DNA of 6,874 bases from Archaeoglobales archaeon (GTDB taxonomy: Archaea; Halobacteriota; Archaeoglobi; Archaeoglobales; Archaeoglobaceae). Position 1 is the stretch's first letter, and each line of letters begins with the position of its first letter. Below, one piece after another: positions 1 to 5,466 of the stretch. Made by a program: the position numbers and the translations under genes. The notes beneath the pieces were generated by a model. That model worked only from the letters and a program-made list of their open reading frames with translations. It had not been told where the DNA came from and made no database searches. Where the stretch lies: contig QMZD01000093.1 in the NCBI GenBank assembly GCA_003662985.1, positions 1 through 6,874 on the forward strand, given 5' to 3'.

Positions 1-926
1 CTATACCTGTTCCTCCATATCTTCTCGAATTCCTTTTTGCAAGCAGTATAGTCCATCCTTTCCACTTCTTTCGTTATATTCAGCTCCTCTACTAGGTGAG
101 GAAAACTATTATCACCTTCAGGAAGCTTTTCTTCGGGAGATATCTTTGAGATATAAACTAAACTCCTCGCCGCCAAAGTTTTCAGCTCTTCGTCCTCCAG
201 TTCCTTTCCCTTGATGAACACTTCTGTTAGCTTTGTGCCAGGGTTGTTTGTGAACTCGATACCGATCATATTTGCAGCCGTCTCTTTCAAATTCACCGCC
301 CTCACGTAATCCATTTCAAGCACCTCTTCGAGGGAATAGGGGAGTGAAGTGTGGATTGAACCAGCTTCGATCATGAGTTTCAGAGCTGGATCATCTTCTT
401 CCTCTTTCATCCTCTCAATGAACTCTACAATCTTCCTGAACCTCATCGAATCTCTGAATTTGAACCTCTCAGCATCTGCTCTTGAAAATTCTATCGTCTT
501 TTCAACGAGTCTATCGAAATCACCGGACATAAAGGCTTCTTGATAATCTATGAAAGCTCCGAAAGCTTTTTTCTCTATCAGTCTTATTTTTTCGGTTTCT
601 ACATCTTTTATAACCTCAGAGAACGTTCCTTCCTCAATCGATTTCTGAATTTTCTGGATGGTCTCAAGGTAAGGCTCGATCTGATAGATCTTTTTGCCCA
701 TTTGGTGAAGGTGTTTCAAAAGATCCGAGAGGAAATACGTGTATAAAGGGAATGACGTATCCAAACCCCTGACGTACTCTTCCGCTGTAATCTCGTTCCT
801 GAAAAGTCTGTAAAGATTTTCATTCGCTGGCTCCTCTAAAACTATTACCTCGGCCGATATTGCCTCGTCTCTTAACATCGGCAAAAATTCAACCCGATGG
901 GATGTCAGAACTACCTCAACCTCCAT
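1..926 (-). CDS. Partial protein of unknown function, possibly TraB/Tiki/ChaN-like fold (C-terminus cut by window edge)
   Basis: An open frame runs on the minus strand from an ATG at 926 to the left edge: 308 codons with no stop. An in-frame TGA at 939-941 fixes this ATG as the first possible one, and a GAGG lies about 11 bases upstream. I do not recognise a named family. The N-terminus has a strand ending in Ser-His (S9, H10), then a helix and a second strand reading VIVLEEP (about 27-33). Around residue 158 there is an Arg-rich helix (RDSMRFR), followed by a strand ending EAGSIH (H192). This His, acidic strand, Arg helix, then G-x-x-H order resembles the TraB/Tiki/EreA-ChaN superfamily; that is an inference from pattern only. 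The rest is charged and helical, with no signal peptide or membrane segment. It lies 52 bases downstream of the HdrD-like gene on the same strand, so the two are probably co-transcribed. The ORF is very likely real; the fold is uncertain. Confidence 0.8.
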   Translation of the reverse strand, partial: MEVEVVLTSHRVEFLPMLRDEAISAEVIVLEEPANENLYRLFRNEITAEEYVRGLDTSFPLYTYFLSDLLKHLHQMGKKIYQIEPYLETIQKIQKSIEEGTFSEVIKDVETEKIRLIEKKAFGAFIDYQEAFMSGDFDRLVEKTIEFSRADAERFKFRDSMRFRKIVEFIERMKEEEDDPALKLMIEAGSIHTSLPYSLEEVLEMDYVRAVNLKETAANMIGIEFTNNPGTKLTEVFIKGKELEDEELKTLAARSLVYISKISPEEKLPEGDNSFPHLVEELNITKEVERMDYTACKKEFEKIWRNRY

Positions 927-978
927 GCTTCTGTTTCCTCACTATCTCTAAATTGCCAATATCTGCCTATCCTCAAAT

Positions 979-2085
979 TCATTCTCCGAACATGGCAAGA
1001 TGTACTATTTCCATAATGTCCATAACTTCGATGTCAGCATTAATCGATTTAACACCGTCTTCAAGCATGTTTAGGCATATCGGACAGGATACAGCTAAAA
1101 TATCTGCTCCAGTCTGCACAGCTTCTCTCGCCCTAGAAACGTTTGCCCTTGACTTGCTTTCTCGCATAAAGTTCCCGCTGCCTCCCCCGCAACAGAAGCT
1201 GTTCTCCCTAATTCTTCTCATCTCTACAAACTCTATGTTGTATATCGATTTAAGTACTTCCCTTGGAATATCATAGATACCGTTGTACCTCCCAAGATAG
1301 CATGGGTCGTGGTAGGTTATCCTCGCTTCTACATCATGCTTGAAAGCAAGCGTACCCTCTTTTATAGCCCGGTGAACGATCTCCAGAGCAGAAACGGTTT
1401 CAATGCCGTAGTAATTTTTAAAGATGTTGTAGCAGTGGGGGGAAGAGGTGATTAGCTTTTTTACCCCATATTCCTCGAATATCGATTCGTTCTCCTCCTT
1501 CAAAAGCTCGAAAAGTCCCTCCTCTCCGAGAGCCAATGCATCATTTCCACAGCAGCCCTCCTTGTTTCCTAAGATTGCAAAGTTAAGCCCTATTTCGTTG
1601 AAGATCCTCGCCGTCTTTCTTGCCACCTCCTGAGCCCTTGCATCGTAGGAGCTAAGGCATCCAACAAACCATAGCCACTCGAATTCAGTATCTGAAGAAT
1701 CCAGAATCTTCAGATCCAGATCAGATGCCCATTCCACCCTTCTATGCTTTGGTTGGCCGAATGGATTCCGGAACTTTTGGATTGAGTTGAGATAGTTGCG
1801 AATCTCTGGGGGCACAAAACCTTCCTCAACAAACTCCTTCCTTGAATTTATGATCATCTCAGTTAGTGGAATACCTCTAGGACACCTAGATTGACAGTTA
1901 TGGCATGTTGTACAATCCCACAAGTCCGGATCCTTGAAATCTCTATTTTTTGAAAAACTCTCAAAAACAAGTCTCCTTAAATTGAAAGATGATTTTGATA
2001 CGCAACTAGCGGAGCAGGTACCGCACTGCATGCATAAAAATAAGGTGTTTTTACCTACTTCGGCTATCATTAATAGGAGTTTCAT
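979..2085 (-). CDS. HdrD-like iron-sulfur protein (HdrC-type ferredoxin part fused to two CCG domains)
   Basis: A 368-residue soluble electron-transfer protein of the heterodisulfide reductase subunit D kind. Residues 18-28 (C18, C21, C24, C28) and 58-68 (C58, C61, C64, C68, then Pro) are two ferredoxin-type 4Fe-4S motifs, as in HdrC. Two CCG domains follow. The first has C143, C178-C179-G and SPHC ending at C218. The second has HDPC ending at C262, C298-C299-GGG and CPIC (C334, C337). In the family, CCG domains can bind non-cubane 4Fe-4S clusters and act on disulfides or pass electrons to a partner. In the first domain the Cys expected three residues before C218 is S215, so that cluster site may differ. 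There is no membrane anchor or haem motif, so it is not a complete membrane HdrDE and its partner is unknown. It need not reduce heterodisulfide. ATG at 2085 is the longest start; ATG at 2070 (M6) is equally likely because a TATA-like box sits 26 bases before it. Probably first gene of an operon with the 926-1 gene. Confidence 0.9.
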   Translation of the reverse strand: MKLLLMIAEVGKNTLFLCMQCGTCSASCVSKSSFNLRRLVFESFSKNRDFKDPDLWDCTTCHNCQSRCPRGIPLTEMIINSRKEFVEEGFVPPEIRNYLNSIQKFRNPFGQPKHRRVEWASDLDLKILDSSDTEFEWLWFVGCLSSYDARAQEVARKTARIFNEIGLNFAILGNKEGCCGNDALALGEEGLFELLKEENESIFEEYGVKKLITSSPHCYNIFKNYYGIETVSALEIVHRAIKEGTLAFKHDVEARITYHDPCYLGRYNGIYDIPREVLKSIYNIEFVEMRRIRENSFCCGGGSGNFMRESKSRANVSRAREAVQTGADILAVSCPICLNMLEDGVKSINADIEVMDIMEIVHLAMFGE

Positions 2086-2091
2086 CTCAAG

Positions 2092-2100
2092 TTTATTAAT
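2092..2100 (-). promoter_or_regulatory. TATA-like box for the HdrD-like gene
   Basis: On the minus strand this reads ATTAATAAA, centred about 26 bases before the ATG at 2070. That is the spacing expected for an archaeal leaderless transcript. A second candidate, ATTATA at 2116-2121, is about 33 bases before the ATG at 2085 and would give a leader of 6-7 bases. The sequence does not decide between them. No clear ribosome site precedes either ATG. Confidence 0.4.
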
Positions 2101-2199
2101 GTTATGAATTCTAGGTATAATGTGGGTTGTGATCTTCTTAATAGATGGATAGCAGATGGTACTTGTGATCGCGAACTCAGTAAAATCCTGCTTAAAGCT

Positions 2200-2206
2200 A
2201 AAATAT
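2200..2206 (+). promoter_or_regulatory. TATA-like box for the NMD3-Taw2 operon
   Basis: AAAATAT lies centred about 27 bases before the ATG at 2230, with purine-rich sequence (TTAAAGCT) just upstream that could serve as a BRE. No ribosome site precedes the ATG. Together these fit a leaderless archaeal mRNA starting at or next to 2230. The 2086-2229 stretch therefore looks like a non-coding divergent promoter region. Confidence 0.45.
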
Positions 2207-2229
2207 CCGACTCTCCAATTTCAATATCA

Positions 2230-3201
2230 ATGAGAAGATGTGCAATCTGCGGAGCGGAGACAGATTATGAGATTTGCCCAAAATGCTATCTGGAAAGGTA
2301 TACCATTTACGAATTCAATCCCTACATCGAGATAAAGGTATGCCCAAAGTGTGGAAGGGCTTATTCGGGAAAATGGATTGATAAGGAGACAGCTTTAATG
2401 GATACTATCCTGAAAAACTTCACTCACGATCTTGAGTTCAAGATTCTACGATTTGAATTGGAAGAGTTAGGAGAAAATAACGGCCTGATCAGGGTAGAAG
2501 GAGTGTTTAGAGGAGAGAAACTTACTTATGAACTTCCTTTCGAACTTAGGCAGAAATTTGAAGTATGTGAGAGGTGCAGCAGACTTTACGGTGGCTATTT
2601 TGAGTCCATTATTCAACTCAGGGCAGAGAACAGAGCGATTGAAGAATATGAAGTTGAGAGGGCAAGAAGTCTTATAGATGAGAGCATAGAAAAGGCCGAT
2701 TATCCCACAGCGTTTATATCCAAAATCGTCGAGAGAAAAGAGGGAATAGACTACTACATAGGCGACAGAAACCTCGCAAAAAAAATCGCCAGAAGAATCG
2801 AGGAGGAGCTTGGGGGAAAGCTCACTGAAAGCAAGAAGATTTCCGGAAGGAAGGATGGCAGGGACATCTACCGAACTACCTACTCCATTCGCCTTAGAGA
2901 GTACAGAAACGGAGACGTCGTAAGGGATGGTACAAAAATCTTGCTCGTAACGAATGCTGTTAAGGGAAAGGGTGTAGATCTGTCTGGAAAGTCCCATGTT
3001 CTGAAGAATCCTAAAGTAATTGCAAAAAAAGAGCATGTTAAAAGAACCTTTGTGGTCAACGTCGATAAGAGTGTGGTGGAGGTTTTGAATCCAACAACCC
3101 AAGAGGTTGTACAGATTGAGAAGAGAACCGACTACTCAATAGGCGAAGAAGTACTTTACTTCGAAGACAAAGGGAAACCTTACATTTTTCCAGAATTGTA
3201 A
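2230..3201 (+). CDS. nmd3: NMD3 family ribosomal large-subunit factor
   Basis: A 323-residue archaeal NMD3. In eukaryotes NMD3 is the 60S export adaptor; in archaea, which have no nucleus, it is thought to act in late 50S assembly, and that role is inferred. The N-terminus carries four CxxC pairs (C4/C7, C16/C19, C38/C41, C113/C116) that form the two zinc sites typical of the family. The third and fourth sit in the repeated contexts CPKCGRAYSGKW and CERCSRLYGGYF. The remaining part, about residues 130-323, is the conserved body with the OB/SH3-like end (VEVLNPTTQEVVQIEKR). The frame is open back to an ATG at 2104, but I chose 2230 for three reasons: homologues begin right at this MRxCxxCG motif, the extra 42 residues look unrelated, and a start at 2104 would leave only 18 bases to the divergent gene. 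Taw2 follows after 4 bases, indicating an operon. Confidence 0.93.
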   Translation: MRRCAICGAETDYEICPKCYLERYTIYEFNPYIEIKVCPKCGRAYSGKWIDKETALMDTILKNFTHDLEFKILRFELEELGENNGLIRVEGVFRGEKLTYELPFELRQKFEVCERCSRLYGGYFESIIQLRAENRAIEEYEVERARSLIDESIEKADYPTAFISKIVERKEGIDYYIGDRNLAKKIARRIEEELGGKLTESKKISGRKDGRDIYRTTYSIRLREYRNGDVVRDGTKILLVTNAVKGKGVDLSGKSHVLKNPKVIAKKEHVKRTFVVNVDKSVVEVLNPTTQEVVQIEKRTDYSIGEEVLYFEDKGKPYIFPEL

Positions 3202-3205
3202 TCGG

Positions 3206-4234
3206 ATGTTGTTGGGCGATGTCATGTTCCCTGCGATAAGGGTTCCAAAAGAAGAGGCTGAGAGAGTTCGAAAGAAGGCTGAAGCGATAGGTGCCAAGGA
3301 CAAAGGAAGGTTGATAACAGTCGAGGGGAGCTATGTTATCATACCCATTCTCGAGGGCTTTGAAGACGAATTCAAAGAGTTTGAGCTAATCGAACAGGAT
3401 AATCCCGTCTTTGCAAGGGAGAAAAGCATTCATGATATCCTAAGAGATGTCATTCCACCAGAACTCTCAGAATACATACCTAGAGCATACAAGATATTGG
3501 GTGACATCATTCTCGTGAAGATTCCGGATGAGATTTCCTTTTATTCAAAGGAGATCGGAGAGGCACTTTTAAAAATTCATCCCAACTGTCGATCGGTCTG
3601 GAGAGATCTTGGAAAAGAAGGAGCTTTGAGAAAGCCCAATCTGGAATTTCTTGCTGGCGATGCAAAAGTCACAGAAACGGTTAAGGTGGAAAATAGATGC
3701 TATTTCAAATTCGATGTCAAAAAGGTAATGTTCAGCCCCGGAAATCAATACGAGAAGATGAGGATAGCAAGGATGATTCAAGAAGGCGAGATAGTGGTAG
3801 ACATGTTCGCAGGAATCGGCTACTTCTCCATCCCAATTGCAAAGCATTCAAAAGCTAAAAGAGTTTATGCAATCGAAATAAACCCGGACTCGTACTACTA
3901 CCTTATTGAAAACATAAAGCTCAATGAGGTTGATAACATAATCCCAATACTCGGCGATTCAAGATTTGTAACTCCGCTAAAAATTGCAGACAGGGTTATC
4001 ATGGGTCACATCAACTGCCACGAGTTTATTGAAGTGGCGATAAATTCTCTAAAAAATTCGGGCTATATCCATTACCACGAGGCTGTTCCCTTAGCCGTAA
4101 AGGATCGTCCCGTTAAGAGGCTAAAAGAGGTGGCAGCAAGCCTGGGTAAAGAGATCAGGATTCTTAACTTCAGAAAGGTGAAAAACTACTCGCCAGGAGT
4201 AATTCATGCTGTGGTCGATGCCTACATCTACTGA
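3206..4234 (+). CDS. taw2: Taw2-type tRNA-Phe wyosine biosynthesis enzyme (Trm5/Taw2 family) with Trm5-like N-terminal domain
   Basis: A 342-residue SAM-dependent enzyme acting on G37 of tRNA-Phe. Taw2 moves the 3-amino-3-carboxypropyl group of SAM to imG-14 to make yW-86; the sister family Trm5 instead methylates N1 of G37. Catalytic domain, about 166-342: VMFSPGN (174-180), SAM-binding DMFAGIGYFSI (199-209), acidic AIEINP (222-227), MGHINCHEF (266-274) and IHYHEAVP (288-295). The SPGN and MGxxxxHEF forms are those of Taw2. Trm5 has SPR and an N-x-P-x motif at these places, so Taw2 is favoured. Residues 75-165 are the middle domain. Residues 8-60 (VPKEEAERVRKKA through YVIIPI) resemble the Trm5 D1 domain, which archaeal Taw2 proteins of about 250-280 residues lack. 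The start is open: ATG 3206 or ATG 3224 (336 residues), the latter after a GGGCGATG that is a poor ribosome site. It lies 4 bases after NMD3. Confidence 0.85.
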   Translation: MLLGDVMFPAIRVPKEEAERVRKKAEAIGAKDKGRLITVEGSYVIIPILEGFEDEFKEFELIEQDNPVFAREKSIHDILRDVIPPELSEYIPRAYKILGDIILVKIPDEISFYSKEIGEALLKIHPNCRSVWRDLGKEGALRKPNLEFLAGDAKVTETVKVENRCYFKFDVKKVMFSPGNQYEKMRIARMIQEGEIVVDMFAGIGYFSIPIAKHSKAKRVYAIEINPDSYYYLIENIKLNEVDNIIPILGDSRFVTPLKIADRVIMGHINCHEFIEVAINSLKNSGYIHYHEAVPLAVKDRPVKRLKEVAASLGKEIRILNFRKVKNYSPGVIHAVVDAYIY

Positions 4235-4328
4235 TTTTACAAACGAGGTTAAGAGGTTACGCAACATTATTTTAAATAAATGTAAATATAAAAACTAAAA
4301 AATTTAATCAAGCTAAGCCTCTACAAAC
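4235..4328. terminator. AT-rich convergent terminator region
   Basis: These 94 bases separate the ends of two convergent genes and are very AT-rich. On the minus strand, downstream of malate dehydrogenase, a T6-AG-T5 tract occupies 4302-4290, a good archaeal T-tract terminator. On the plus strand only shorter runs are present (TATTTTAAAT near 4269-4276), so the NMD3-Taw2 terminator is less clear. I see no hairpin, RNA gene or small ORF here. Confidence 0.55.
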
Positions 4329-5216
4329 TCAATATCCAAGCTCCTCCAATCTCTCTCTGAGAATTCTAGCGGAGTTCTTCAAGCCCTCCAGCTCTTCTTC
4401 GGAAAGATCGTATTCAACTATCTTTTCAACACCATTCTTCCCCAGCAAAACGGGAACGCCCAGAGCCACATCCTTTATACCATACTCTCCATCTAGAACA
4501 ACACTTGTCGGAATCTCCTCCTTTGTATCGTTGACCACAGCCTTTACCATCTGATAGATGCAGACCGCAGGCCCATAAATTGTGGCACCTTTCCTCTTTA
4601 TGACCTCAGCGGCTATGAATCTTGCCTCTTCCTCAACCTTTTTCCAGTCGACTTCATTGTCGAAGTCGGCAAGGCTTTTAGCTGGAAACATGCTGTCGCC
4701 ATGCTCTCCGATCATGTACGCTTTCCTGATATTCCTCGCCCCATGAGCATGAAGCCTTTCTTTCAATCTCGATGAATCAAGAATGTTTCCCATCCCAAAA
4801 ACTTCATTCCTTGGCTTTCCAGTTTCCTTCCACATGATGTAGTTCATAACATCCATCGGGTTTGTTACAACCAAGATTTTGCTTTCAGGAGAATTTGCCG
4901 TTATATTTTTTGCGACATCCTTTATGATTCCTGCATTTTTGGTTGCAAGATCAAGTCTCGTCATTCCCGGCTTTCTTGCGAGTCCGGCACTTACAACGAT
5001 TATATCACTCCCTTTAAGCAAAGCGTAATCAGATCCGCCCCTTACTTCAGGGTACTTATCCAACCCAGCGGCCGCATGGGATAGATCCATTGCCTCGCCT
5101 ACAGCAAGATCCTCGATTATGTCAACGATCACAATCTCGTCCACATCGAGATGCTGCAAACATGTGAAGGCAGAGGTTGAGCCTATTCTTCCCGCCCCGA
5201 CAAATCCTATTTTCAA
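4329..5216 (-). CDS. mdh: Malate dehydrogenase (NAD-dependent, LDH/MDH superfamily)
   Basis: A 295-residue cytosolic enzyme interconverting malate and oxaloacetate. Order of motifs: Rossmann GAGRIGS (7-13); D32 after the second strand, which favours NAD over NADP; ARKPGMTR (80-87) with R81 and R87 binding substrate, the R81 context marking MDH rather than LDH; VTNPMD (117-122) with N119; LDSSRL (146-151) with catalytic D147 and R150; and catalytic H172 in IGEHGDS. Length matches the Archaeoglobus enzyme (about 294 residues), which it strongly resembles from memory, including the RERLEELGY end. The start codon is TTG: GGAGGTG lies five bases before it, and the glycine motif then begins at residue 7 as in homologues. 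It stands 235 bases after the LutB-like gene on the same strand, with a candidate promoter of its own, so it is likely transcribed separately. A T-tract terminator follows. Confidence 0.96.
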   Translation of the reverse strand: MKIGFVGAGRIGSTSAFTCLQHLDVDEIVIVDIIEDLAVGEAMDLSHAAAGLDKYPEVRGGSDYALLKGSDIIVVSAGLARKPGMTRLDLATKNAGIIKDVAKNITANSPESKILVVTNPMDVMNYIMWKETGKPRNEVFGMGNILDSSRLKERLHAHGARNIRKAYMIGEHGDSMFPAKSLADFDNEVDWKKVEEEARFIAAEVIKRKGATIYGPAVCIYQMVKAVVNDTKEEIPTSVVLDGEYGIKDVALGVPVLLGKNGVEKIVEYDLSEEELEGLKNSARILRERLEELGY

Positions 5217-5221
5217 TTTTC

Positions 5222-5228
5222 CACCTCC
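5222..5228 (-). promoter_or_regulatory. Ribosome binding site of mdh
   Basis: GGAGGTG on the minus strand is a near-perfect match to the archaeal anti-Shine-Dalgarno sequence. It is spaced five bases from the TTG at 5216 and so decides that non-ATG start. It also shows that the mdh mRNA has a leader, unlike the apparently leaderless NMD3 transcript. Confidence 0.85.
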
Positions 5229-5263
5229 AGAAATTCGATTTTTGAAAATTGTTGAAAGATACG

Positions 5264-5287
5264 AAATTTGTGTAATTAAAATTTGTG
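5264..5287 (-). promoter_or_regulatory. Candidate mdh promoter flanked by a direct repeat
   Basis: On the minus strand CACAAATTT occurs twice, at 5287-5279 and 5272-5264, separated by TAATTA. The TATA-like TTTTAATTA lies between and partly over the copies. A start about 25 bases downstream, near 5251, would leave a leader of roughly 35 bases holding the GGAGGTG site. A regulator bound to the paired repeats would overlap the TATA box. The repeat is seen directly; the regulatory role is inferred. Confidence 0.35.
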
Positions 5288-5352
5288 ATTTTTTCTGTTT
5301 TTAGTTATCAGCTTTCGGTCTTTTTAAGGTCGTTTTTTCAAGTTGGATTTTT
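5288..5352. other. A/T-tract-rich intergenic stretch
   Basis: Several T5-T6 runs on the plus strand, at 5289-5294, 5298-5302, 5321-5325, 5333-5338 and 5348-5352, lie roughly one helical turn apart or a little more. Roughly phased A-tracts can bend DNA, here just upstream of the candidate mdh promoter. No gene on the plus strand ends nearby to need a terminator. I see no ORF or RNA structure in it. Confidence 0.3.
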
Positions 5353-5411
5353 GGATGAGATTGAGAAATCCCCCTTTGGAAATTCATCTAATTTTGGATT
5401 ATTTTTCTCGT

Positions 5412-5466
5412 AGACCCCCTCAGACCCCTCAGATCCTTTAGACCCTTGAACTCAAGACCTTGAACC
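5412..5466 (-). repeat. Degenerate tandem repeat at the end of the LutB-like gene
   Basis: Read on the minus strand, units ending in (G)GTCT or GATCT follow one another: GGTTCAAGGTCT (5466-5455), GTTCAAGGGTCT (5451-5440), AAAGGATCT (5439-5431), GAGGGGTCT (5430-5422) and GAGGGGGTCT (5421-5412). The last three have a period of 9-10 bases. The array covers the last four codons and stop of the LutB-like gene and the start of the intergenic gap, and looks like a product of replication slippage. Confidence 0.6.

Noticed and set aside
860..1276. 138-codon plus-strand ORF across the two left genes
   Set aside because: It is antisense to the CCG cysteine motifs and to the start of the next gene, and looks like a shadow.
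2104..2229. 42-codon N-terminal extension of NMD3
   Set aside because: It has no family resemblance, sits before the canonical MRxCxxCG start, and would leave 18 bases for two divergent promoters.
2467..3102. 211-codon minus-strand ORF inside NMD3
   Set aside because: It is fully antisense to a clear NMD3 gene and shows no recognisable motif or ribosome site.
4235..4328. Possible small RNA or tRNA between the convergent genes
   Set aside because: The stretch is AT-rich with no cloverleaf or stable stem, and the T-tracts fit terminators.
5452..5454. TGA of the LutB-like gene as selenocysteine or programmed readthrough
   Set aside because: It lies in a slippage-type repeat with no catalytic context or visible SECIS-like structure. 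A plain stop is simpler.
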